In this document: piece by piece, positions 34,183-43,337 of the stretch
Numbering within the stretch: position 1 is the stretch's first letter
Layout of the letters: the number at the start of each line of letters is the position of its first letter
Assembly: GCF_014905615.1 (NCBI RefSeq)
Contig: NZ_AQGU01000022.1
Coordinates: 1-64,000 of the forward strand
Length of the DNA stretch: 64,000 nucleotides
DNA from: Pseudoalteromonas aliena SW19
GTDB lineage: Bacteria; Pseudomonadota; Gammaproteobacteria; Enterobacterales; Alteromonadaceae
Reading direction: 5' to 3'
The notes under the pieces: generated by a model
Database searches by the model: none
What the model was told of the DNA's origin: nothing
The model's input: only the letters and a program-made list of their open reading frames with translations
Translations under genes and position numbers: made by a program

Positions 34183-36960
34183 ATGCAGAACAAATTTTCC
34201 TCTCCGGTCAAAGGCTTATTGCCTCTTTTTTTAATCATCAATATTGTGGTCACAACACTCGCTATTGTTGCTTATTCTTTTTATCCGTCTAATAAAAACC
34301 ATACTGAAGAAGTCGTATCTTCTATTGATATTAATAAACTTGCAACAAGGCTAGATTTACCTATGGTAGATGCACTAACCATGTCTGGCCAGGGAAAAGT
34401 AAAGCAACTATTAGATTTAACGTCGTTACTTGATAATAACTTTCAATATACTCTGTATCGCTTTAGTGCTTCGTCGCAAACGGAACTGGTTTACAGTAGC
34501 GAAAAACCAGCACCGCTTCCTATTCAGCTCAATAAACATTTAATTGAAGACAATATTTTACACCATGTATTAATGCTTAACGGGCAACCAATTGGTGAAT
34601 TGATCATTAAGCAAGACGTATCGGGCTCTGCATTAAGCACATTAGATTCTCAAATAATTACTTATGTTATAGCTTTTGCCAGTGTTATAGCGCTTTTTCT
34701 ATTAGCACTGCTCTTTAATCGACATGTTAACAACCGTGTAAGTAAAAGTATTACTTTGCTGAGCAATGAATTACACACTATAACCGACACTGGTAATTAC
34801 AATCGTAGTGTAAATGAGCAATTAGATATTGGGCTTGGTGAGATCGCAAAAAATATTAATTTGCTTTTGCAAAAAACGCAAACTGCTATTACTAGTAACG
34901 ATGATGCACAGGTAGAACTAAAAAAACTTCAAAATGGTTTAGATACAGAAGTTCATAACCGTACAATTGCACTAGAACAAGCTTCATTAAAAGCTGAACG
35001 TGCCAGTGAGACTAAAACAACCTTCTTAGCAACCATGAGTCACGAAATAAGAACGCCTATGAATGGTGTTATTGGAACAATTGACTTATTAAGACAAACA
35101 GAACTTGATGGTGCGCAACATCGTTTGAGCACCATTATTCGCGAATCCGCTTTTTCATTATTGAGTATTTTAGACGATATTTTAGACTTTTCAAAAATTG
35201 AAGCGGGCCGATTAAACATCGATCCCATTCCCTTTTCAGTAACCGATACTATTGAAGAAGTCTCTCGTGTACTGTCTTCAGTCGCTAAAAAGCGTGAGCT
35301 TGATTTAGAGTTATCTATAGCACCTGATATTCCAATTAATTTGATGGGCGATACAGTTAGAGTGCGCCAAGTACTTTATAATTTATGTAGCAACGCGATT
35401 AAATTTACCAGTACTGACGACAAAACACAGGGCCATGTAAAAATATCTGTTGAAGTTGCCCATAATACTGCCGATCACTTTACTCTACGTTTTTGTGTAA
35501 CCGATAACGGTAAAGGCATGACCCAGTCTCAGTTACGGGAAATATTTAATCCTTTCATCCAAGCTGAAAACTCAATTACCAGAGAGTATGGTGGCACAGG
35601 CCTAGGCCTTTCAATTTGCAAAAGCTTAACTGAGTTAATGCTTGGCACAATACATGTAACTAGCCATATTGGTATTGGAAGCGAATTTACGGTTGAATTG
35701 CCATTTAGTATTAAAGGTAAAATTCAATATGCTCATAAAAATGCTTTAGATGGAAAACACATTGTTGTAGTAAGTAACCATTTAGAACGTGAAAAGATTA
35801 TGTATCGCTATTTGTCATTTATGGGCGCTAAAATAACCTATGCACATAACGAGCAAGACATTGAAACCCAGCTCGATGTTAGAGATGTAATTTGGGTCGT
35901 TGATGGTATTGATAATATGGATAGTATTAATGCTTTATTAAGACGCCTACTTTACTCTCTAGAGGACAATAACCAGCAAGTCGTCGTGCTAAGTAAACTA
36001 GACGAAGCAGCGATTAACCACAACAATATTTTTTACATCAATGCATCACCATTATGTAAGTCAAACTTTATGCTCTCTGTGCTTGTGGCAGCGGGTCTAC
36101 ATAAACCGAAAAAAATCAAAAAAACTAAAACACTTAAGAGCCAGCTAAACGTTGAACAAGCACGTCAAGCGAATAAGTTAATACTGCTTGTTGAAGATAA
36201 CTTACTTAACCAGCAAGTTTTAACTGATCAATTGCACATATTGGGATACGGCGTTGAGGTTGCTAATGATGGTGAAGAAGGCCTTAATATGTGGCGTAAA
36301 AGTAACTACTCACTTATTTTAACAGATTTACATATGCCTAAAATGTCTGGTTACGATATGGTCGAAAAAATTAGAGGCGAGGCTGAATTATTAGAAGCAA
36401 TAGACGCACAACCTTATATTATTGCCGTTACAGCGAATGCTTTAAAAGGCGAAAAAGAACGCTGTTTAGCCGTTGGCATCAACGATTTCATCACTAAACC
36501 AATAGAACTAAATGCGCTGGAAGACACACTAAGCCGTTGGAGCGACAAGCAAAACCAAAGTAAAAATGAGATTATTCATCAAAATATAGCATTGCCAATA
36601 GACATGGAAGCCGTCGAAAAATACATAAATGGTGATAAAGCTAAGCAAATACGCTTTTTCAAAATGTATTTAGATCAAAGTCAAAGTTTGATCAAGTCAA
36701 TCAACTCAGGCGTTATGATGAATGATTTAAATGAAATAATTGGAAGTTGCCATCAGCTAAAATCAATCTCAAAAACCATTGGGGCAGAAATGGTCGCGGA
36801 TCTAACAACTACGTTTGAAGATAAATGTAAAGCGGATGAGCTAACCGTTGATGAGCTCATTGGTTTAAGGGATCAGCTAGAGATTGAATACTCCAAAGCA
36901 GCTCAGTTTTTAAAAGAACAAATTAAAACTGCCGAGCAAGAAGATGAATTAATCGATTAA
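34183..36960 (+). CDS. Hybrid sensor histidine kinase with receiver and Hpt domains
   Basis: A 925-residue multistep phosphorelay sensor. Membrane segments at about 11-33 and 158-178 flank a periplasmic sensor region; a HAMP-like linker follows. The kinase has phosphoacceptor H287 (ATMSHEIRTPMNG), an N box near LCSNAIKFTS and G boxes (DNGKGM, GGTGLGLSI). A degenerate receiver-like segment lies at about 520-645, then a true receiver at about 667-790 (E671-D672, phospho-acceptor D715 in LTDLHMPKMSG), then an Hpt domain with H857 in SCHQLKS. The layout is like BarA, but the sensor region does not resemble E. coli BarA, so no gene name is given. It stands alone; the cognate regulator is not adjacent. 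Confidence 0.9.
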   Translation: MQNKFSSPVKGLLPLFLIINIVVTTLAIVAYSFYPSNKNHTEEVVSSIDINKLATRLDLPMVDALTMSGQGKVKQLLDLTSLLDNNFQYTLYRFSASSQTELVYSSEKPAPLPIQLNKHLIEDNILHHVLMLNGQPIGELIIKQDVSGSALSTLDSQIITYVIAFASVIALFLLALLFNRHVNNRVSKSITLLSNELHTITDTGNYNRSVNEQLDIGLGEIAKNINLLLQKTQTAITSNDDAQVELKKLQNGLDTEVHNRTIALEQASLKAERASETKTTFLATMSHEIRTPMNGVIGTIDLLRQTELDGAQHRLSTIIRESAFSLLSILDDILDFSKIEAGRLNIDPIPFSVTDTIEEVSRVLSSVAKKRELDLELSIAPDIPINLMGDTVRVRQVLYNLCSNAIKFTSTDDKTQGHVKISVEVAHNTADHFTLRFCVTDNGKGMTQSQLREIFNPFIQAENSITREYGGTGLGLSICKSLTELMLGTIHVTSHIGIGSEFTVELPFSIKGKIQYAHKNALDGKHIVVVSNHLEREKIMYRYLSFMGAKITYAHNEQDIETQLDVRDVIWVVDGIDNMDSINALLRRLLYSLEDNNQQVVVLSKLDEAAINHNNIFYINASPLCKSNFMLSVLVAAGLHKPKKIKKTKTLKSQLNVEQARQANKLILLVEDNLLNQQVLTDQLHILGYGVEVANDGEEGLNMWRKSNYSLILTDLHMPKMSGYDMVEKIRGEAELLEAIDAQPYIIAVTANALKGEKERCLAVGINDFITKPIELNALEDTLSRWSDKQNQSKNEIIHQNIALPIDMEAVEKYINGDKAKQIRFFKMYLDQSQSLIKSINSGVMMNDLNEIIGSCHQLKSISKTIGAEMVADLTTTFEDKCKADELTVDELIGLRDQLEIEYSKAAQFLKEQIKTAEQEDELID

Positions 36961-36974
36961 TTTTTATAAGCTAT

Positions 36975-37000
36975 AAAAAAGGGCTAAATAGCCCTTTTTT
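36975..37000 (+). terminator. Bidirectional terminator between hybrid kinase and yggX
   Basis: AAAAAAGGGCT and AGCCCTTTTTT form a perfect 11-bp stem with a 4-base loop and A/T tracts on both sides. Confidence 0.9.
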
Positions 37001-37017
37001 AAAAAAATTTAAATACA

Positions 37018-37290
37018 TTATTTTTCTGGCGGTCGATAGCCTTCAATTTCTACATCTTTGCCTTCAAATAAAAAGCCAACCATTTGCTCTTCTAAAAAAG
37101 TGCGATGCTCTGGATCCATCATATTAAGATGCTTTTCATTGATCAACATTGTTTGTTTATGCTGCCATTGTGCAAAAGCTTCTTTAGAAATGTTATTAAA
37201 AATCTTTTCGCCAATTTCACCTGGATATAACTGAAACCCAAGGCCTTCAGCTTCTTTTTGTAACTTTTGACAAAATACTGTACGTGCCAT
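37018..37290 (-). CDS. yggX: Probable Fe(2+)-trafficking protein YggX
   Basis: A 90-residue protein, the same length as E. coli YggX (91). [20 protein letters not shown] has the conserved Cys7, and the body ([30 protein letters not shown]) is highly typical. YggX supports iron-sulfur cluster maintenance under oxidative stress. It follows mutY by 33 bases, the same pair as in E. coli, which fits because MutY carries a [4Fe-4S] cluster. Confidence 0.96.
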   Translation of the reverse strand: MARTVFCQKLQKEAEGLGFQLYPGEIGEKIFNNISKEAFAQWQHKQTMLINEKHLNMMDPEHRTFLEEQMVGFLFEGKDVEIEGYRPPEK

Positions 37291-37323
37291 AATTAATTCT
37301 CTTTAGCGCTAAATGCTAACAGT

Positions 37324-38409
37324 TTAACCTATTGGTGCGATTTGTTTAACCAACTTTTTAGTTGGGGCAGCCAAACCTACCTCAACAGATTGATCTAATG
37401 GATACCAGACTAATTGCCTGTCGTTTACGACATCTAAAATACTATCAATATTGAGCACATGTGGGTTTATCGTCAATTCAAAATGTGAGAACACATGCAC
37501 AAATGGATCAAGCGACTCTAACTCCACTTTAAATCCCTGTTGAACTAAAAATGCCTCCAAATCTTGACGCTCGTTAAATTCAAAAAAGCCAAAAAGACCA
37601 CCCCAAATACCCGAACTAGGCCTTTTCTCCATTAAAACTTTATCATCACATTTTATAATTAACTGGTGACAGCTTTTTTTAGGGCTTACTTTTTTAGGTT
37701 TTGAATGAGGAAACTCTTTTACTTTGCCAGCATTAAAAGCGCCGCAGTGGCTATTCAATGGACACGCTTGGCAATCAAAACGACTTCGAGAGCATAAGCT
37801 TGACCCTAAATCCATCATCGCTTGATTAAACTCTGTCACATTGTTTTTAGGTGTTAATTGCTCTGATAAATGCCAAAGCTGATTCTCTACTTTTTTTACA
37901 CCATACCAGCCTTCAATCATAAAATAACGCGCCAATACTCGTTTAACATTGCCATCTAAAATTGGATGATGCTGGCCAAGCGACAACGACAGTACAGCTC
38001 CCGCTGTGGAGCGCCCTATCCCTGGTAATGCAATAACCTCTTCAAGTGTTTGAGGAAACTCTCCGTTGTACTTATCGCGTACTATTTTAGCTGTTTTATG
38101 AAGGTTACGAGCGCGGGCGTAATAACCTAAGCCCGTCCAATGATGCAATACGTGATCTTCATCAGCATTTGCCAAAGCAATAATATTTGGAAAGCTCTCC
38201 ATAAATCTTTCAAAGTAAGGAATAACAGTAACAACTTGGGTCTGCTGAAGCATTACCTCAGACACCCATACTTTATAGGGTGTCTTGCCTAACTGCCACG
38301 GAAGCGTTTTACGACCATGAAGGTGATACCAATCAACCACTTGGTTTGAAAACCAATGAGACTGTTCTTTATTTAGATCTAACATATTATAACTTTCACT
38401 CGTGCTCAA
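37324..38409 (-). CDS. mutY: Adenine DNA glycosylase MutY
   Basis: A 361-residue base-excision repair enzyme removing adenine opposite 8-oxoguanine. The catalytic Glu is in [12 protein letters not shown]; the helix-hairpin-helix is [14 protein letters not shown] with the catalytic Asp in [14 protein letters not shown]. The iron-sulfur cysteines C-x6-C-x2-C-x5-C are in [19 protein letters not shown]-terminal NUDIX-like domain recognises 8-oxoguanine. The start could also be the in-frame ATG eight codons later. It is divergent from trmB. Confidence 0.97.
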   Translation of the reverse strand: MSTSESYNMLDLNKEQSHWFSNQVVDWYHLHGRKTLPWQLGKTPYKVWVSEVMLQQTQVVTVIPYFERFMESFPNIIALANADEDHVLHHWTGLGYYARARNLHKTAKIVRDKYNGEFPQTLEEVIALPGIGRSTAGAVLSLSLGQHHPILDGNVKRVLARYFMIEGWYGVKKVENQLWHLSEQLTPKNNVTEFNQAMMDLGSSLCSRSRFDCQACPLNSHCGAFNAGKVKEFPHSKPKKVSPKKSCHQLIIKCDDKVLMEKRPSSGIWGGLFGFFEFNERQDLEAFLVQQGFKVELESLDPFVHVFSHFELTINPHVLNIDSILDVVNDRQLVWYPLDQSVEVGLAAPTKKLVKQIAPIG

Positions 38410-38547
38410 TGGCGGCTCAGTCTATTGCAGTTATTAAAAAGATCAAGCTATAGGGGGTGTAAAATAAGCTAATACTTGTGATTGGCGGCTTGGTCAGGGA
38501 TAATACGCAACCATTTTTATACACATTGTTTTTGTCAGGCCAATAAT

Positions 38548-39273
38548 ATGAGTGAATCAAGCAACAGTAATCTTGAGCAAGCTAAGCAAGAAGGTAAATA
38601 CATCCGCACTATTCGCAGTTTTGTAAAACGCGAAGGTCGATTAACCAAAGGTCAAGCCGCAGCAATTGAAAAATGCTGGCCAACTATGGGCTTAGAGCAT
38701 AAAAACGGCATGCTTAATTTAAGCGAAGTTTTTGGTAATAATAATGATGTAGTGCTTGAAATTGGTTTTGGTATGGGCAAATCGCTTGTAGAGATGGCAA
38801 AAAATGCGCCGCATCTAAATTTTATAGGTATTGAAGTACATCGCCCTGGCGTTGGCGCATGCTTAATGGACGCTGATGAAGCGGGTATTACAAATTTACG
38901 TATTTTTGAACATGATGCAATTGAAGTACTTGCAGATTGTATTGCCGATGAAAGCCTGACAACACTGCAATTGTTTTTCCCAGATCCTTGGCATAAAAAG
39001 CGCCATCATAAACGTCGTATTGTGCAAGCTGAGTTTGTTGAAAAATTAAGAACTCAACTAAAAGTGGGCGGCGTTTTTCATATGGCCACAGATTGGGAAA
39101 ACTACGCTGAACATATGCTTGAGGTTATGAAAGTGGCTCCTGGCTTTAAAAATCAGTCAGAGACGAACGATTACGTTCCACGCCCAGATTTGCGCCCGTT
39201 AACTAAGTTTGAACAACGTGGTCATCGCTTAGGACATGGCGTATGGGATTTAATGTTTGAGCGCACTAAGTAA
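38548..39273 (+). CDS. trmB: tRNA (guanine-N7-)-methyltransferase TrmB
   Basis: A 241-residue SAM-dependent enzyme that methylates G46 of tRNA. The SAM site is [36 protein letters not shown] is the family signature, followed by [15 protein letters not shown]. The frame is open for 22 codons farther upstream, but the ATG at 38548 (MSESSNSN) with AGG 10 bases before it agrees with the family start. It is divergent from mutY, as in E. coli. Confidence 0.95.
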   Translation: MSESSNSNLEQAKQEGKYIRTIRSFVKREGRLTKGQAAAIEKCWPTMGLEHKNGMLNLSEVFGNNNDVVLEIGFGMGKSLVEMAKNAPHLNFIGIEVHRPGVGACLMDADEAGITNLRIFEHDAIEVLADCIADESLTTLQLFFPDPWHKKRHHKRRIVQAEFVEKLRTQLKVGGVFHMATDWENYAEHMLEVMKVAPGFKNQSETNDYVPRPDLRPLTKFEQRGHRLGHGVWDLMFERTK

Positions 39274-39337
39274 TTAATAACTTTAAAGACTCTTTTTAAC
39301 TCTAATAAAACTAAACATATGTAAGGCAAAGCCATTT

Positions 39338-40363
39338 ATGAGCGTATTAACCAACCCTAGTTTACTGTTACTTCGAAATAGCGAGGAACTAACGGGTAAA
39401 TCTATCTTGGTGGTCAACTTTGCTCAGGATGGCTTTTTAACTGAACTTAAAAAACTTAATCCGCAAAGTAAAATAACTGCATTTAGCTATAATCATGCCA
39501 ATGGCGAATTTGCTAAAAATACGAAAGATGTTGATATTTTCATTGATCATACAATTTCAGGCCACAGCTACGACTTAGTAATTCTTTACTACCCCAAATC
39601 AAAACCTGAACTATTAATGACGCTCGATAACATTCGCGCAGTTATTACAACTGACGCCAAACTGTTAGTTGTAGGCGAAAACAAAAGCGGCGTTAAGTCA
39701 ATTGAAAAACAATTGGCAGGTAAAACTGTTTATAGTAATAAAATTGATTCTGCAAAACATTGTGTTCTTTATTCTTTTTCTGAAATTAAACAACACCTTC
39801 GTTTTGATATAACTCAATACCATAAACAGTTTTTAGTCACTGTCGCGGATACAGAATTTACAGCAATTAGCGTACCGGGTGTATTTAATCACGGCGGTTT
39901 AGATATTGGTACAAAGGTACTACTTGAAAACGCGCCAACCATTAAGCAAGGTAAAGTGCTCGACTTTGGTTGTGGTGCGGGCTTAATAGCTACATTTTTA
40001 GGCTTAAAAAATCCAGCTCTAGATTTTATATGTAGTGATGTAAGTGCGTTGGCTACCTATGCAACTGAGCAAACTCTAAAGCTTAATAGCATTAAAGGCG
40101 AAGCTTTATTAAGCGATGGCCTTAACAGCATTACGGGTAAATTTGACCTAATCATTAGCAACCCGCCATTTCATACAGGCATATCTACTGATTACACAGT
40201 CGCTGAAGCTTTTTTATCAAACGCCAAGCAACATCTAACTAAGACGGGTAAATTGAATATAGTGGCAAACAGCTTTTTAAAATATACTCCGATTCTTGAA
40301 ACGCAATTTGATAATTATCAAACCGTGTTCAAAAGCAACAAATTTGCAGTATACAGTAGCTAG
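39338..40363 (+). CDS. rsmC: 16S rRNA m2G1207 methyltransferase RsmC
   Basis: A 341-residue two-domain protein. The C-terminal domain holds the SAM motif VLDFGCGAGLIATFLG near residue 207 and the catalytic N-P-P-F in ISNPPFHTGIS near residue 270. The N-terminal half is a degenerate duplicate of the same fold, as in E. coli RsmC (343 residues). It is separated by 64 bases from trmB and may share its transcript. Confidence 0.93.
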   Translation: MSVLTNPSLLLLRNSEELTGKSILVVNFAQDGFLTELKKLNPQSKITAFSYNHANGEFAKNTKDVDIFIDHTISGHSYDLVILYYPKSKPELLMTLDNIRAVITTDAKLLVVGENKSGVKSIEKQLAGKTVYSNKIDSAKHCVLYSFSEIKQHLRFDITQYHKQFLVTVADTEFTAISVPGVFNHGGLDIGTKVLLENAPTIKQGKVLDFGCGAGLIATFLGLKNPALDFICSDVSALATYATEQTLKLNSIKGEALLSDGLNSITGKFDLIISNPPFHTGISTDYTVAEAFLSNAKQHLTKTGKLNIVANSFLKYTPILETQFDNYQTVFKSNKFAVYSS

Positions 40364-40502
40364 ATATTTATATGGGTTGGGTGATTTTGTGCTCAACCCT
40401 ACTTACGAATAGATATAATGTTTAATTTTTTCCTCCATTTCCCTTCGCCTTTGCTAAACTTAAATTTCAATCAGTACAATTAACTCAGTCGACGATGACA
40501 TA

Positions 40503-42107
40503 ATGCCTAAAAAAGTACATCAAAGCAGTATCCGCAAAGCATTAATAAATTTAATCATGCTGATAACCGCTATTTGTTTATCGTTATCTATCTCTATTTC
40601 CACTTATTTAAGCGTAAAAGAACAGAAACAATTAATTATTAGTAAACTTGTTATCCTCTCTGAAATTGTGGCTTTTGATGCTAGTAACTCAGTCATCAAT
40701 GATGATCGACAAACAGAAGAAAAACGATTGAAGTCGTTTGATAAAATTCCACTAATAAAAAACATTCATATTTATTCTATTGAAAAAAAATCACAGCAAC
40801 CTGCATTTTTTATCAGCTTTAATGCAAAAAAAACACCACCTGTACCGCTTAAAATAGACAGTATAAATGAATTAAAAACGCCCAATATAGTAAATGATCA
40901 CATTGAACTTATACGCCCTATTTATAATAATAAAGAACTCGTTGGCTATGTTTATATGCGCGGCAGCCTTGAAAGTTTAGATGACTATATAAAACAAAAA
41001 ATCTTTATTGATATATTATTGACCTTATTAATACTCGTTGTTGTTTATTTCATCGCTATTAAGGTACAAAAACGAATTGCTAAACCTATTGAGCAGCTGA
41101 GTATGCTTTTGCAGGATGTATCTAAAAATCATAACTACGATGCCCGTGCACCTGCAACAAACGTGAAAGAAATTACTGCACTTTCTAATAGCTTAAATAT
41201 TATGCTAACCAGAACTCAACGACAGCTAAAGCGACATGAAAAAGATAAAGAAGAAATAAAACAACTTAATCAGAGCCTTGAGGGAAAAGTAAATCAACGA
41301 ACAATTGCACTCAGAGAAGCCAATCAAGAATTGCTCGCAACATTAGAGCGAATGCATCAGTATCAGACGCAAATTGTTGAAAATGAAAAAATGGCTTCCC
41401 TCGGACAAATGGTTGCAGGGGTAGCTCACGAAGTTAACACGCCTATAGGGCTTGGGATCACAAGTTCAACTTTATTACGTGATAAACTCGCTGATGTTCG
41501 AATTAGTTTTGATGAGAAAAAACTAACCTCCAATCAATTGAAGCGCTTTATAGATGAAGGCATCGAAAATTTAGATTTAATTTATCGTAGTTTAAATCGC
41601 GTCGCCGATTTAATTTCCAACTTCAAAAAAGTAGCGGTTATTCAAGATGACGGTGCTAAAATACATATTAATATTCATAAACTTATTAGCGATATATTAA
41701 TATCAATACATTCCGAGCTGATTGTAAAAAAACCTACAATTACAATTAACTGCCCCACTGACTTAATCGTCCAAAGCAAACCAGAGCCCTTACAGCAAAT
41801 ATTTCAGCAGCTACTACTCAATTCAATTATTCATGGGTTTGTAGGCATTGAAAATAATAAAATAGTTATTGATATTGAACAAGCACAAGAGCATATAATT
41901 ATAACCTACAGCGATAATGGCCAAGGTGTTGATAAAACAATTCAACATCGAATTTTTGATCCCTTTGTAACATCAAAAAGAGGGCAAGGCGCGAGTGGGC
42001 TTGGCATGCACTTAGTTTACAATTTAGTAACTCAAGCGTTAGGCGGTAGAATTCTATTTGATTTAGAAGAAAAACAGGGAACCCGATTTATAATTACAAT
42101 ACCCTAA
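40503..42107 (+). CDS. Membrane sensor histidine kinase (HAMP, orphan)
   Basis: A 534-residue kinase. Two membrane segments (about 14-34 and 165-185) flank a periplasmic domain of 130 residues resembling CHASE8-type sensors; HAMP follows (KRIAKPIEQLSMLLQDV), then a coiled coil (about 245-300). The phosphoacceptor His is in GVAHEVNTPIG near residue 315, with an N box QLLLNSIIHGF and G boxes DNGQGVD and GLGMHLVY. The atypical H box (HEVNTP) is that of the HisKA families with N-linked spacing seen in orphan kinases. No response regulator adjoins it; arcA, 500 bases downstream, has its own known partner. Confidence 0.88.
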   Translation: MPKKVHQSSIRKALINLIMLITAICLSLSISISTYLSVKEQKQLIISKLVILSEIVAFDASNSVINDDRQTEEKRLKSFDKIPLIKNIHIYSIEKKSQQPAFFISFNAKKTPPVPLKIDSINELKTPNIVNDHIELIRPIYNNKELVGYVYMRGSLESLDDYIKQKIFIDILLTLLILVVVYFIAIKVQKRIAKPIEQLSMLLQDVSKNHNYDARAPATNVKEITALSNSLNIMLTRTQRQLKRHEKDKEEIKQLNQSLEGKVNQRTIALREANQELLATLERMHQYQTQIVENEKMASLGQMVAGVAHEVNTPIGLGITSSTLLRDKLADVRISFDEKKLTSNQLKRFIDEGIENLDLIYRSLNRVADLISNFKKVAVIQDDGAKIHINIHKLISDILISIHSELIVKKPTITINCPTDLIVQSKPEPLQQIFQQLLLNSIIHGFVGIENNKIVIDIEQAQEHIIITYSDNGQGVDKTIQHRIFDPFVTSKRGQGASGLGMHLVYNLVTQALGGRILFDLEEKQGTRFIITIP

Positions 42108-42604
42108 AATAAATATTACTAAAAGTGCATAAACTTAAGGTTTGTACTTGAATTACGACTTTATGGCCTCATTTAAGAGGCATGTGGTGTATAGTGAAAA
42201 ACTATTTAATTTCATTAAATAATTAATACAAAATACTTTATGAACTTTATCGTATTTGTGATATCACATACATTGATGAAAGGTTAGAAAATGATATAAT
42301 TTCGCTTTGAATTAGTCTGATAATTTTAAATATCTTTATATCGTTGATGGATGTATCAACTTTTAGAGAAAATCGCTTCGACGCTTATAATTCAAACAGC
42401 TGCATCCGCTAATATATCGATTAAACAGTAGTTTTTGCATAGCCCTTTTTAGGTAGACTTTGGATCCCTCTACTGTTTTATTTTTATCCAAATTGTTTTT
42501 ACTTGTTAACAATTAGATAAGATTCTATAATCTCTAGCAATTGATTTTTATAAAATAAGATCGGTTTTTTTGTACGTAAAACAATCCAAAAAGGTTAATA
42601 AATA
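42108..42604 (+). other. Long AT-rich intergenic region upstream of arcA
   Basis: No gene is seen in these 497 bases. TGTGATATCACA (42257-42268) is a perfect 12-bp palindrome. The stretch from about 42420 to 42600 is very AT-rich and should contain the arcA promoter(s); E. coli arcA has several promoters and FNR control, but I see no convincing FNR box (TTGAT-N4-ATCAA). AAAAGG lies 11 bases before the arcA start. Confidence 0.5.
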
Positions 42605-43321
42605 ATGCAAACGCCAGTCATTCTAATCGTAGAGGATGAAGACGTAACTCGACTAAACCTCGTTAGTTTATTTGAAGCTGAAGGTTACAAAGTTATTGAA
42701 GCCATTGATGGCGATGATATGCATGACAAGCTTACAAATAATGATGACGTCAATCTTGTAGTTATGGACATCAATCTTCCAGGTAAAAACGGCCTTATAT
42801 TAGCCCGTGAATTACGCCAAAAGCGTAAAGTAGGCCTTATTTTCTTAACTGGCCGTGATAACGACGTTGACCGCATTTTAGGTCTTGAAATTGGTGCAGA
42901 TGATTACATCACCAAACCATTCAACCCACGTGAATTGACTATTCGAGCTCGTAATTTAATTACTCGAACAGCTCTAGGCGGTGAAGAATCAACACTAGAA
43001 ACAAATGGTGTTATTACGTTTAATGGCTGGGAACTTGATGAGAATAGCCGTTGCCTTACTTCTCCAAGTGGTGATGCTAAACGTTTACCTAAAGGTGAAT
43101 ATAGAGCATTGCGCTTGATGCTTGATTCTCCAGGTCGTATTTTTAGCCGTGAGCAATTAATCAAACATATGACTGGTCGTGAACTTCGCGCAAATGACCG
43201 AACTGTTGACGTTACTATCCGTCGTATTCGTAAGCATTTTGAAAGCGACAACTCAACGTCGGAGCTAATTAGCACCATCCACGGTGAAGGTTATCGCTTT
43301 ATAGGTAAAATCGACAGCTAA
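42605..43321 (+). CDS. arcA: Aerobic respiration response regulator ArcA
   Basis: A 238-residue OmpR-family regulator, the same length as E. coli ArcA. The receiver domain has E10-D11 and phospho-acceptor D55 in [13 protein letters not shown] in [10 protein letters not shown]; it is followed by a winged helix DNA-binding domain ([28 protein letters not shown]). ArcA represses aerobic-respiration genes when oxygen is low. It converges on arcB with a 16-base gap, so the two partners are neighbours here, unlike in E. coli where they are far apart. Confidence 0.97.
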   Translation: MQTPVILIVEDEDVTRLNLVSLFEAEGYKVIEAIDGDDMHDKLTNNDDVNLVVMDINLPGKNGLILARELRQKRKVGLIFLTGRDNDVDRILGLEIGADDYITKPFNPRELTIRARNLITRTALGGEESTLETNGVITFNGWELDENSRCLTSPSGDAKRLPKGEYRALRLMLDSPGRIFSREQLIKHMTGRELRANDRTVDVTIRRIRKHFESDNSTSELISTIHGEGYRFIGKIDS

Positions 43322-43337
43322 TTAAAATAATTCACTG

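Noticed and set aside
40372..40405. GGGTTG...CAACCC hairpin after rsmC as a terminator
   Set aside because: Stem is short and interrupted and lacks a T tract. Similar CTCAACC[CT]TACTT fragments occur near 22155 and 32837, so it is more likely a degraded repeat.
42257..42268. CRP site upstream of arcA
   Set aside because: The half-sites TGTGA and TCACA are separated by 2 bases rather than the required 6.
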